Positions 6,498-13,163 of a stretch of DNA of 25,857 bases are shown one piece after another. Source of the DNA: CAIRYW01 sp964555825. Its GTDB lineage: Bacteria; Patescibacteriota; Minisyncoccia; Phycocordibacterales; CAIRYW01. The position numbers were made by a program, and so were the translations under genes. Positions within the stretch are counted from its first letter, which is position 1. The number at the start of each line of letters is the position of its first letter. Location of the stretch: assembly GCA_964555825.1 (NCBI GenBank), contig CAZKTY010000007.1, forward strand, positions 1-25,857, in the 5' to 3' direction. The notes beneath the pieces were generated by a model. It was given only the letters and a program-made list of their open reading frames with translations, was not told the DNA's origin and made no database searches.

Positions 6498-6899
6498 TTA
6501 GAATCTTTCAACTGATAGAGGTAAATCCTCCCAAAACCGTATACAAGCCTTTTTATTGTTTATATCTATATAAACAGCACACATATCGAAACAGGTCTTT
6601 TCATGTGAAACCCCATTTAACCTAGAAAATACCTCAATTGTGTTGATCAATCTAATTACCTTGTTTCTATGCATGTTCTCCTCTGGTTCCAGAAGGTTTC
6701 CTTTTATAGGTCTATTATCAGCTATTTCACGTGAAACCGCTTTAACTTCAATAAAGTGATAAATACCCGTCTTTATAGCTACAATATCCAATTCTCCTTG
6801 TTTTATAAGGTAATTTCTGTTTATAACCTTAAAACCTTTCCTTTTGAGAAACCTAACAACAATATCTTCTCCTAATTTCCCGATCTTGTTTAAATTCAC
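6498..6899 (-). CDS. yraN: YraN/UPF0102-family endonuclease-like protein
   Basis: The 133-residue product has the UPF0102 restriction-nuclease-like core: KLGEDIVVRFL (Glu11), GELDIVA (Asp38) and FIEVKAV (Glu51, Lys53), giving the E...D...ExK metal site. Members are predicted nucleases tied to DNA uptake or repair; the biochemical role is poorly defined. The GTG at 6899 follows the Nudix stop by 13 nt, and a TAAAAT ending 10 nt upstream overlaps that stop, so it could have its own promoter as well as being read with the Nudix gene. Confidence 0.88.
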   Translation of the reverse strand: MNLNKIGKLGEDIVVRFLKRKGFKVINRNYLIKQGELDIVAIKTGIYHFIEVKAVSREIADNRPIKGNLLEPEENMHRNKVIRLINTIEVFSRLNGVSHEKTCFDMCAVYIDINNKKACIRFWEDLPLSVERF

Positions 6900-6912
6900 G
6901 TCTTTTTGAATT

Positions 6913-7365
6913 TTACCCTTTATTTATAAGGTATTTGATAAAGGACAGCTTGTTTTTGTCCGTTATAATATCTCTCACATAATGGTCAAGACCTACTATA
7001 TTTTGTATGTCTTCAATTGATACCCATTGATATTCTGTATGTTCTTCACTTAAGATCAGATCAATAGATCCTGTTGCACATGAAACATATGTCAGTCTAA
7101 CAACATGTTTATTTGGTTTGATTATATCCTGAGCACTTATTAAACCTAAGATCTTTGCAGAAACAATACCCACCTCCTCAAATATCTCTCTTTTTAAATT
7201 CTCTTCCAAAGAAGATCCTGAATTGATCCTACCCCCTGGAATATCCCAGAGATTGTTTACTTCCTTATACAGACTAGGATTTCTCTTTATTATCAAAATA
7301 TTGCCCTCTTTATTAAAAATTAAGGTCTTAACTCCAACTTGTAAGTTTGAAGATTCTTGTTTCAT
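6913..7365 (-). CDS. Nudix hydrolase
   Basis: A 150-residue Nudix-fold protein. The Nudix box spans residues 45-67 and ends REIFEEVGI, but the first conserved Glu of the box is Ser51, leaving the REUxEExGU ligands. The substrate (nucleoside diphosphate derivative) cannot be assigned. Start: the frame extends to an ATG at 7374, but that ATG lies inside the -10 box TAAAAT (7373-7378); the ATG at 7365 is 7 nt from it, matching the local leaderless pattern, so I use 7365. Confidence 0.88.
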   Translation of the reverse strand: MKQESSNLQVGVKTLIFNKEGNILIIKRNPSLYKEVNNLWDIPGGRINSGSSLEENLKREIFEEVGIVSAKILGLISAQDIIKPNKHVVRLTYVSCATGSIDLILSEEHTEYQWVSIEDIQNIVGLDHYVRDIITDKNKLSFIKYLINKG

Positions 7366-7372
7366 GTGCAAC

Positions 7373-7378
7373 ATTTTA
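7373..7378 (-). promoter_or_regulatory. -10 box (TAAAAT) deciding the Nudix start
   Basis: It overlaps the upstream ATG at 7374, which therefore would not be transcribed intact, and lies 7 nt before ATG 7365. Confidence 0.68.
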
Positions 7379-7430
7379 CTTGAAAAAAGAAGTAATTTCG
7401 AGAATAATAGGTTTTTTCCTCTTAAAAACC

Positions 7431-7460
7431 ACTAAAATGTTTCTTATGAAACATTTTAGT
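7431..7460. repeat. Perfect 13-bp inverted repeat in the gene-free spacer
   Basis: Arms 7431-7443 and 7448-7460 are exact complements around TTAT. No gene ends here: the Nudix gene starts to the left and the tRNA transcript already terminates at 7763, so a terminator role is not obvious. Confidence 0.6.
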
Positions 7461-7484
7461 TCTATTTCTTGATAATACCCTTAT

Positions 7485-7604
7485 TTATCAACATAATTAT
7501 AATATTTAAGACACAACTTAGCAATGTCTTTTTCTTTGTCTTTTACACATGTTAACAGAGTTATCCACAGTTTTAGCCTTATTTAGGCTATTTTGTGGAA
7601 ATCT
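7485..7604. other. AT-rich stretch with DnaA-box-like sites, possible origin
   Basis: This part of the 400-nt gene-free spacer holds a perfect DnaA-box sequence TTATCCACA (7561-7569), near matches TTATCAACA (7485-7493) and TTTTACACA (7541-7549), and an inverted TTTGTGGAA (7592-7600). A 6-bp hairpin (7574-7579 with 7585-7590) separates the last two. Genes to the left run mostly leftward and to the right mostly rightward. dnaA/dnaN are not nearby. One perfect box is near chance expectation in DNA this AT-rich. Confidence 0.3.
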
Positions 7605-7684
7605 AAAGGTCAAAAGGACAAAAAATAGAGAAGCCATGAATACTTTAAAGGTCGTTACTTTTAAAATTTCTCAACTAATCCTAT

Positions 7685-7710
7685 GGTTTTTCTGCTGAAA
7701 GACCTAGCTC
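7685..7710 (-). repeat. Dispersed 26-nt repeat, copy 2
   Basis: Inverted copy of 6387-6412 with one mismatch; weaker similarity (for example TTTCTC[A/G]AC) extends about 20 nt upstream. It lies before the tRNA-Gly/tRNA-Arg genes. I see no gene in 7605-7760. Confidence 0.75.
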
Positions 7711-7762
7711 AATCTTTCGATTCTTTACAAAAGTGAATAAACTTGTTTTATCTACATATACA

Positions 7763-7787
7763 AAAAGCGCCTATAAGGCGCTTTTTC
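7763..7787 (-). terminator. Terminator of the tRNA-Arg/tRNA-Gly unit
   Basis: Arms of 11 bp (AAAAAGCGCCT and AGGCGCTTTTT) around ATA, 4 nt past the tRNA-Gly 3' end, with a U-run on the minus strand. Confidence 0.9.
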
Positions 7788-7791
7788 TTGT

Positions 7792-7862
7792 GCGGGTAGG
7801 GAGAATCGAACTCCCGTCTCGTCCTTGGCAAGGACGCATTCTACCACTAAACCATACCCGCA
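7792..7862 (-). tRNA. tRNA-Gly (anticodon GCC)
   Basis: Acceptor GCGGGTA/TACCCGC, D arm with AGTGGTAGA, anticodon loop TTGCCAA (anticodon GCC, reads GGC/GGT) and T arm CGGGAG-TTCGATT-CTCCC. Discriminator A; no encoded CCA. Probably co-transcribed with the tRNA-Arg 82 nt upstream. Confidence 0.97.
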
Positions 7863-7944
7863 AATTTACTGAGACATTCTACCAGAAAAAAATATATTTA
7901 AAAATAGAAAGAAGATCAATGAGAATACCTAAGAATTTTTCTAG

Positions 7945-8016
7945 TGCTCCCGGCAGGACTCGAACCTGCAACAACAGTTCCGAAGACTGTTGTGATATCC
8001 GTTTCACCACGGGAGC
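7945..8016 (-). tRNA. tRNA-Arg (anticodon TCG)
   Basis: Acceptor GCTCCCG/CGGGAGC, anticodon stem ACAGT/ACTGT around loop CTTCGGA (anticodon TCG, reads CGA) and T arm GCAGG-TTCGAGT-CCTGC. Discriminator A and no encoded CCA. First gene of the leftward tRNA pair; it starts 59 nt from the divergent cca gene. Confidence 0.96.
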
Positions 8017-8063
8017 TAATAGTGGAATATTACTCTAGTATGGGTAAAAATCAAAAAGTGTAA

Positions 8064-8069
8064 TAAAAT
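8064..8069 (+). promoter_or_regulatory. -10 box (TAAAAT) of cca
   Basis: Ends 6 nt before GTG 8076. The out-of-frame ATG at 8074 overlaps the GTG but gives only a short frame. Confidence 0.7.
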
Positions 8070-8075
8070 ACCTAT

Positions 8076-9584
8076 GTGAAACAAACTGAAGAAAAAACTC
8101 CTAAAAACAATAGTTTTTTTGATCTTCCAAAAGAAGCAACAGAAGCACTTGAAACATTGGAAAAAAATGGGTTTGAGGCTTATTTAATAGGGGGATGCGT
8201 CAGAGATCTATTTTTAGGGAGAACTCCAAAAGATTGGGACCTTACTACGAACGCAGTACCAGAAGAGATAATCAAGAGTTTCCCAAAAACATTTTATGAA
8301 AATGATTTTGGGACTGTGGGAGTAGTTTTCGAAAAGGCAGAAGATCCAACTCTTAAAGTTATCGAAATAACTCCATATAGATTAGAAGGGAAGTATTCAA
8401 ATAATAGACATCCAGATGAAGTAGTTTTTAGTAAGAACCTAGAGGATGATCTGAAAAGAAGAGACTTTACAATTAATGCTTTAGCGCTTGGCAAGAAAGA
8501 TGGTGAGTTTGTAATAGTTGATCTTTTTGGAGGAAAGATCGATCTACAAAAGGGAATAATTAAAACAGTAGGAGATCCAAACGAAAGATTCAATGAAGAC
8601 GGTCTCCGCATCCTAAGAGCTGTAAGAATTGCAACAGAACTTGGTTTTCTGATAGACCCAGAAACAGAAAAAGCAATAGTTGAAAATGTGTCCATCTTAA
8701 AAAATATTTCCCAAGAGAGGATCAGAGATGAATTTATAAGGATAATTTCATCGGATTCTCCAATGAAAGGGATCCTCCTTTGTAAGAAATTAGGCTTAAT
8801 TCACTTCATTATTCCAGAACTTGAAGAGGGAATTGGAGCGACACAGAACCAAGCTCATTCTTATGATGTCTTTGAACATTTATTAAGGACATTGGAACAT
8901 GCCTCAAAGAAAAAATTCTCACTGGAAGTCAGACTTGCTGCATTACTACATGATATTGGAAAACCACCGACAAGAAGATTTTCTGATGAAAAAAAAGATT
9001 ACACCTTCTATGGGCACGATGTTGTTGGATCAAGAATTGCAAAAAAGATCTTAGAAAGATTAAAGTTTCCAAAGAAGACAATAGAAACTGTTTCAAAACT
9101 TGTAAGATGGCACATGTTCTTTTCTGACACAGAACAAATAACTCTTTCTGCAGTAAGAAGAATGGTACATAATGTTGGACCGGATTTGATCTGGGAATTA
9201 ATGAATGTCCGTACTTGCGACAGAATAGGAACAGGAAGGCCAAAAGAGAGCCCTTATAGACTTAGAAAATATCATTCGATGATCGATGAAGCACTCCGTG
9301 ATCCCGTCTCTGTAGCTCAATTAAAAGTAGGAGGCGAAGAGATAATAAAGATAACAAAGATAGACCCAGGACCAAAAATAGGCTTTATTTTACATATATT
9401 ACTCGATGAAGTACTAGACGATCCTTCAAAAAATGAAATTTCATATCTAGAAAAAAGATCTACCGAACTATCGAAACTGACCGACAGAGAATTAACAAAT
9501 CTAGGAGAGAAGGCAAAAGAAAGAAAAGAAAGAGAAGAAGAAGAAGAATTAAAAAAATTAAGAGATAGACACCATGTAGAATAA
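8076..9584 (+). CDS. cca: CCA-adding enzyme / tRNA nucleotidyltransferase with HD domain
   Basis: Class II nucleotidyltransferase: YLIGGCVRDLFLGR (36-49) followed by the catalytic PKDWDLTT (Asp53, Asp55), then RRDFTINAL (128-136) and RILRAVR (178-184) that form the base-selecting neck. An HD phosphohydrolase domain follows, with LLHDIGKPP (His292, Asp293). The C-terminus (about 470-502) is a charged Lys/Glu helix. At 502 residues it is near the usual length for HD-bearing members. It adds or repairs the 3' CCA; the four tRNA genes here lack it, so the cell depends on such an enzyme. GTG start from the leaderless -10 at 8064-8069. Confidence 0.93.
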   Translation: MKQTEEKTPKNNSFFDLPKEATEALETLEKNGFEAYLIGGCVRDLFLGRTPKDWDLTTNAVPEEIIKSFPKTFYENDFGTVGVVFEKAEDPTLKVIEITPYRLEGKYSNNRHPDEVVFSKNLEDDLKRRDFTINALALGKKDGEFVIVDLFGGKIDLQKGIIKTVGDPNERFNEDGLRILRAVRIATELGFLIDPETEKAIVENVSILKNISQERIRDEFIRIISSDSPMKGILLCKKLGLIHFIIPELEEGIGATQNQAHSYDVFEHLLRTLEHASKKKFSLEVRLAALLHDIGKPPTRRFSDEKKDYTFYGHDVVGSRIAKKILERLKFPKKTIETVSKLVRWHMFFSDTEQITLSAVRRMVHNVGPDLIWELMNVRTCDRIGTGRPKESPYRLRKYHSMIDEALRDPVSVAQLKVGGEEIIKITKIDPGPKIGFILHILLDEVLDDPSKNEISYLEKRSTELSKLTDRELTNLGEKAKERKEREEEEELKKLRDRHHVE

Positions 9585-9606
9585 TTAAAAAATAAATATA
9601 AAAATG

Positions 9607-9632
9607 AAAGCCGCCCTGTAGGGCGGCTTTTT
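9607..9632 (+). terminator. Terminator of cca
   Basis: Perfect 11-bp arms AAAGCCGCCCT / AGGGCGGCTTT around GT, followed by TT, 22 nt after the stop. Confidence 0.92.
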
Positions 9633-9685
9633 AGAACCCATCTCAGAAACAATTTTTTTTGAAATTATCTTTGAGATGGGTTCTA
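9632..9685. repeat. Hairpin with 14-bp perfect arms and a T-rich loop
   Basis: TAGAACCCATCTCA (9632-9645) pairs with 9672-9685; the 26-nt loop holds a run of eight T. It abuts the cca terminator and belongs to no gene. Role unknown. Confidence 0.65.
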
Positions 9686-9888
9686 GGAGTTTGTTTGAAG
9701 ACTAAATCGAGTGTGAAGATGTAGAAGTTTGAATCCAAAAAAATTTAATAAAGTTGAGAATTCACTTCATAGCTTCGAAACAAAATTTGCTTCAAATCTT
9801 TGAAAGATCAATTGCGGAAAAATAGATTGAATTCCGCCACTGAGAATAATCTTATACTCTTTAAAGGACATGTAAAGGACACCCTGTG
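9686..9888. other. Gene-free spacer, minor structure only
   Basis: No coding frame is convincing. I see a small hairpin GCGGAA/TTCCGC (9814-9837) and two direct TAAAGGACA words 11 bp apart (9862-9870, 9873-9881), the same word that sits in the palindrome beside it. Confidence 0.5.
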
Positions 9889-9926
9889 GATATCTTTCTG
9901 TCCTTTATAAAGGACAGAAAGATATC
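9889..9926. terminator. 38-bp perfect palindrome at the end of xthA
   Basis: Both halves are exact reverse complements with no spacer. It lies 2 nt past the leftward xthA stop and probably acts as its terminator or a 3'-end barrier, but T-runs are short (TTT) and the symmetry is longer than needed. Confidence 0.65.
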
Positions 9927-9928
9927 TG

Positions 9929-10726
9929 CTACAAGTCGATCTCAAGAAGAATAGGACAATGATCAGAACCCATTACACTGCTTAATATTTCAGCTTTTTT
10001 CACTTTTTCCTCTATTTGTTTAGAAACAAAGAAATAATCTATCCTCCAACCAACGTTCCTTTCTCTTGCGTTAGCAAAATGACTCCACCACGTGTAATGA
10101 CCATTTCCTTTCGTAAAGATCCTAAATGTATCTACAAAACCTACATCAATAATTTTTTGGATCCCTTCTCTTTCTTCATTTGTGAAACCTTTATTACCAA
10201 TATTTTCTTTCGGTCTGGCAAGATCATCAGGTGTATATGCAACATTCAGATCACCTGCGAATATCACTGGTTTCTTTTTCTCTAGGATCTTCATATATTC
10301 AAGAAAAGCAACATCCCACACTTTGTGTCTAAGGGCAAGGCGACTAAGATCATCTTTAGAGTTTGGAGTGTAAACAGAGACTACATAGAACTTTTCAAAC
10401 TCAGCCGAAATGATCCTTCCTTCCTTATCTGGATCTCCATATTTATCGTCTGCCAGTTTATATTTTTTTGAAATACTTTCTGGAAAATCAAAGACTACTT
10501 CTTTCGGATCAATTTTAGAAAAAATTGCCGTACCGCTATAACCTTTCTTTGTAGCTGAATTCCAAAATTCCTTATATTTTTCAAGGTTTATTGTAGATTC
10601 GTGTCTTTCTGCCTTTGTTTCCTGTAGACACAAAATATCTGGATCATATTTTTCCAAAAAAGGGACGAATAAGTTCTTCCTATGTACTGCCCGAATTCCA
10701 TTTACATTCCAGGAAATGATTTTCAT
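9929..10726 (-). CDS. xthA: Exodeoxyribonuclease III / AP endonuclease
   Basis: A 265-residue EEP-superfamily nuclease of base-excision repair. The signature residues are in order: WNVNGIR (Asn7), LQETKAE (Glu36), the SVYTPNS Tyr region, FAGDLNVAYTP (the DxN pair), and the terminal GSDHCPILLEI (Asp255, His256). Length is normal for the family. An extended -10 (TGCTAAACT) ends 6 nt before the ATG. Confidence 0.95.
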   Translation of the reverse strand: MKIISWNVNGIRAVHRKNLFVPFLEKYDPDILCLQETKAERHESTINLEKYKEFWNSATKKGYSGTAIFSKIDPKEVVFDFPESISKKYKLADDKYGDPDKEGRIISAEFEKFYVVSVYTPNSKDDLSRLALRHKVWDVAFLEYMKILEKKKPVIFAGDLNVAYTPDDLARPKENIGNKGFTNEEREGIQKIIDVGFVDTFRIFTKGNGHYTWWSHFANARERNVGWRIDYFFVSKQIEEKVKKAEILSSVMGSDHCPILLEIDL

Positions 10727-10732
10727 ACAAAA

Positions 10733-10738
10733 AGTTTA
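10733..10738 (-). promoter_or_regulatory. Extended -10 (TGCTAAACT) of xthA
   Basis: Minus-strand TAAACT with upstream TGC, 6 nt from ATG 10726. Confidence 0.65.
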
Positions 10739-10857
10739 GCATATTATTTACTATTTCTTTTTTAATAAATAAGAGTAGTATCTCTCTTCAAGATTGCTCG
10801 TTAAAATGATAGGCGAGTGATCCCTGTATCAAAAACTCGGAAACAGAATAAAAGGTC

Positions 10858-11124
10858 ATGATAGCTACAGCTTCTACAAACGGTAGTGCCAAATTCAATC
10901 CTCACACCCACCTTACTCTCGGGATAATCTCCCGTTACGTAAGTGGTAGGATGATAGCACCGATACAACTCAGTGGTATCGAAGCAAATCAAATGAAAGA
11001 GGATCTTAAAGATCCAGATTTCATTGAAGCAGTAGCAACCCTTGGCTATGAGGCCGAGATAGAAGGAGAAACAGGAGGTGTCACACGAATCACTTGCAAA
11101 CCAATACAAAGAAAACCTATATAA
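10858..11124 (+). CDS. Small protein of unknown function (88 residues)
   Basis: No family recognised. The product has no membrane segment; the middle (FNPHTHLTLGIISRYVSG, then IQLSGIEANQMKEDL) and the end (GYEAEIEGETGGVTRITCK) look like a small alpha/beta fold. AAAAGG precedes the ATG by about 3 nt, a weak Shine-Dalgarno. GC is above neighbours, and it is followed by its own hairpin and terminator, so it resembles the 3499-5435 genes in style. An antisense frame over the same bases (10801-11109) has no such support. Confidence 0.65.
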   Translation: MIATASTNGSAKFNPHTHLTLGIISRYVSGRMIAPIQLSGIEANQMKEDLKDPDFIEAVATLGYEAEIEGETGGVTRITCKPIQRKPI

Positions 11125-11128
11125 AATA

Positions 11129-11143
11129 AGCTCAAATTGAGCT
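11129..11143. repeat. 7-bp hairpin after the small gene
   Basis: AGCTCAA and TTGAGCT around a single A. Too tight to fold fully in RNA; may be an accessory part of the following terminator. Confidence 0.45.
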
Positions 11144-11150
11144 AGACCAA

Positions 11151-11180
11151 AACCCCATCTAACGATCGGGGTATTTTTTT
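11151..11180 (+). terminator. Terminator of the 10858-11124 gene
   Basis: ACCCC (11152-11156) pairs with GGGGT (11068 + 100 = 11168-11172) and is followed by ATTTTTTT. It lies between convergent genes. Confidence 0.78.
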
Positions 11181-11186
11181 ATCTTA

Positions 11187-12110
11187 TTATTGATTACCGC
11201 TATGAAATTTTTTATGAATATCATGAAGGTGTTTGTCTGTGATATGTGTGTATATCTGCGTAGTAGCAATATTTGCATGACCTAAAAGCATTTGGACTGA
11301 ACGTAGATCAGCTCCATTCTGGAGAAGGTCCGTTGCAAAACAGTGCCTAATGATATGAGGAGTAACTTTTTTTGAGATACCAGCTTGAATTGCATAGGCT
11401 TTAACTATCCTTTCTATCGATCTACGAGTCAGTCCCTCCTCTTCAGTTTTAGCCTTTTCATTGCTTATCTTTACAAACAAAGCATCATCTAGATCTTTTC
11501 TCAAACCTAGATAGCTTTTCAAACGACTTTTTGCTTCATCGGACAAGAAGACCACACGAACTTTTCCTCCTTTTCCCCTGATAGAGAACTCATCTCTAGT
11601 TAGATCCAGATCCCTGTTCAGTGAACAAAGTTCCGAGACTCGGAGTCCTGTTGAGAACAATAATTCCAAAATAGCTTTACCACGAGCCTTTTTTTCTGGG
11701 TCTTTATCAGAATTAGGAGCATTCATCAATCTTTTTAACTCTTCTCTCGAAATAAGATCGAGAGATCTTTCTGGAACTTTCGCCAACTCTATCTGATCCG
11801 CTGCTAGAGAACTTATCTCTTTTTTTGCCAAAAACTTCAAAAAAGCTCTCAAAGCGATCAAATAATAATTTTGGGTCCTTCTTTTCAAAGTTTCTCCAGT
11901 TGATCTATTGTTTCCAGTAGAACGTCTGTTAAGCCAAAGTCTGAACTCCCGAACGGTCTCACTTTTGATGTCAGAAGCATCTTTTACTTTTGCATACTCA
12001 AAAAAAACAGTGAGATAATGATCATAATTTTCCACAGTCTTTAAACTTCTTCCTTTTTCGATCTCTATATGTTCAAGAAACCTTCTTTTAAGAGTATTAA
12101 GATCGTTCAT
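11187..12110 (-). CDS. xerD: Tyrosine recombinase XerC/XerD
   Basis: A 307-residue phage-integrase-family recombinase with a SAM-like N-terminal DNA-binding domain (about 1-95) and the catalytic domain after it. All active-site residues are visible: Arg157 in TGLRVSEL, the Lys in GKGGKVRVV (180-187), His252-x2-Arg255 in PHIIRHCFAT, His278 in LLGHANI and Tyr287 in IYTHI. Length and lack of extras fit the chromosome-dimer-resolving Xer enzymes rather than a phage integrase. The frame stays open to an ATG at 12137, but TAGAAT at 12118-12123 lies 7 nt before the ATG at 12110, so I take the latter. Confidence 0.92.
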   Translation of the reverse strand: MNDLNTLKRRFLEHIEIEKGRSLKTVENYDHYLTVFFEYAKVKDASDIKSETVREFRLWLNRRSTGNNRSTGETLKRRTQNYYLIALRAFLKFLAKKEISSLAADQIELAKVPERSLDLISREELKRLMNAPNSDKDPEKKARGKAILELLFSTGLRVSELCSLNRDLDLTRDEFSIRGKGGKVRVVFLSDEAKSRLKSYLGLRKDLDDALFVKISNEKAKTEEEGLTRRSIERIVKAYAIQAGISKKVTPHIIRHCFATDLLQNGADLRSVQMLLGHANIATTQIYTHITDKHLHDIHKKFHSGNQ

Positions 12111-12117
12111 ATTGAGT

Positions 12118-12123
12118 ATTCTA
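12118..12123 (-). promoter_or_regulatory. -10 box (TAGAAT) deciding the xerD start
   Basis: Lies within the longer open frame and 7 nt from ATG 12110, so a transcript starting here cannot encode the upstream start. Confidence 0.65.
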
Positions 12124-12196
12124 CCACGATGTCGCACAATAATTTCGCTAAAAGAGACTTTTCAACAAAGATATTGCAAAAAATAGCCTTTTGTGC

Positions 12197-12202
12197 TATC
12201 GT
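12197..12202 (+). promoter_or_regulatory. Extended -10 (TGCTATCGT) of rpsO
   Basis: TATCGT with upstream TGC, ending 9 nt before ATG 12212. It rules out the in-frame TTG at 12191. Confidence 0.55.
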
Positions 12203-12211
12203 GTTACCACA

Positions 12212-12478
12212 ATGTTAACGAAGACAAAAAAGACAAAAGTTATAAAAGCTGTTCAGAAACACGACAAAGACACAGGTTCTCCTGAGGTACAAATTGCTGT
12301 TATCACAAAAAGAATTGAAGAGCTTGCTGACCATCTTAAGAAACACAAAAAAGATTTCCACTCAAGAAGAGGACTCCTTCAACTTGTTGCAACAAGACAA
12401 GGACACATGAGATATCTAAAGGCAAAAAGCCCAAAGAGATATGAAACTCTAGCTAAAAAGCTAGAACTAAAGAAGTAA
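12212..12478 (+). CDS. rpsO: 30S ribosomal protein S15
   Basis: An 88-residue protein matching S15 along its full length: KDTGSPEVQIAVITKRI, HKKDFHSRRGLLQLVATR and YLKAKSPKRYETL. S15 binds the central domain of 16S rRNA early in 30S assembly. The ATG at 12212 gives the normal length. It begins the rpsO-NYN-pnp run. Confidence 0.97.
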   Translation: MLTKTKKTKVIKAVQKHDKDTGSPEVQIAVITKRIEELADHLKKHKKDFHSRRGLLQLVATRQGHMRYLKAKSPKRYETLAKKLELKK

Positions 12479-12550
12479 TTTTTTTGTTAGATCTTGTTTT
12501 TGGTTCTTTGTAGAGTTAATTTTTTAAGTCGATTTTATTTTTAATAATGT

Positions 12551-12569
12551 ATTGCTAGTATCTAGCAAT
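12551..12569. promoter_or_regulatory. Inverted repeat overlapping the probable promoter of the NYN gene
   Basis: ATTGCTAG and CTAGCAAT are perfect arms around TAT. The centre contains an extended -10, TGC-TAGTAT (12556-12561), so a dimeric repressor bound here would block it. A start near 12568 would give a leader of about 15 nt. Confidence 0.45.
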
Positions 12570-12582
12570 TAAAAACTATTTT

Positions 12583-13152
12583 ATGAGTGTAATTAAACAT
12601 AAGGAACAAAGAGTAGGGGTTTTTATTGATGCCCAAAACCTATATCACAGTGCAAAACATCTTTATAATGCAAGGGTAAATTTTGGACAAGTAGTAAAAG
12701 ATGCTGTCGCCGGCAGAGTTCTTATACGCGCAGTAGCATATGTGATCACAACAGAATCAGGTGAAGAGAGACCTTTTTTCGATGCTTTACAGAAAATGGG
12801 GATCGAAGCTAAAACAAAGAATCTACAGATATTTGCAGGTGGTGCAAAAAAAGCTGACTGGGACGTTGGACTAGCAGTTGATGCAATATCAATGTCTCCA
12901 AAAGTTGATGCGATCATTATTATTTCAGGGGATGGAGATTTCGTTCCTTTAGTTGAATATTTAAAATTCAGCCAAGGTTGCCAAGTTGAAGCAGTTTCAT
13001 TTGGAAAATCATCTTCTGGAATGCTTAAAGCTGCAGTAGACGAGTTTCTTGATCTAGATAAGAACTATAAAAAATACCTAATGATCAATGGAAAAAGCCG
13101 TGCAAAAGAAGATCTAGAAAAGACCGTAGGGGAAATTCTTGATTTGCCTTAA
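12583..13152 (+). CDS. NYN-domain (LabA/DUF88-like) putative ribonuclease
   Basis: The 189-residue protein is a PIN-like NYN domain: FIDAQNL (Asp16, Asn19), the acidic stretch KADWDVGLAVD (Asp92, Asp94, Asp100), and IISGDGDFVPLV (Asp117, Asp119). These match the metal-binding acidic residues of NYN nucleases. Residues about 155-189 form a charged tail without known domain. It lies between rpsO and pnp, genes often adjacent in bacteria, which suggests a role in RNA turnover (inference). No Shine-Dalgarno. Confidence 0.85.
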   Translation: MSVIKHKEQRVGVFIDAQNLYHSAKHLYNARVNFGQVVKDAVAGRVLIRAVAYVITTESGEERPFFDALQKMGIEAKTKNLQIFAGGAKKADWDVGLAVDAISMSPKVDAIIIISGDGDFVPLVEYLKFSQGCQVEAVSFGKSSSGMLKAAVDEFLDLDKNYKKYLMINGKSRAKEDLEKTVGEILDLP

Positions 13153-13163
13153 GTGTAAAATCG

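Noticed and set aside
21..7604. Shared 14-mer TTTTGTGGAAATCT at 21-34 and 7591-7604
   Set aside because: A match of this length is expected by chance in 25 kb of AT-rich DNA, and the first copy lies in a probable coding start.
7733..8038. 101-codon frame across tRNA-Gly and tRNA-Arg
   Set aside because: Both tRNAs are clear on the other strand; peptide such as RVGRIELPSRP is the usual tRNA read-through artefact.
10801..11109. 102-codon leftward frame opposite the small 10858 gene
   Set aside because: Cys/Phe-rich peptide of antisense type; the rightward frame has a weak Shine-Dalgarno and a correctly oriented terminator.
12137..12137. Longer starts for xerD (12137), rpsO (12191), pcrA (19662), rsmA (21698)
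   Set aside because: For xerD, rpsO and pcrA a -10 lies inside or against the extension; for rsmA the extension overlaps the helicase gene. All extra residues lie outside the family's conserved region.
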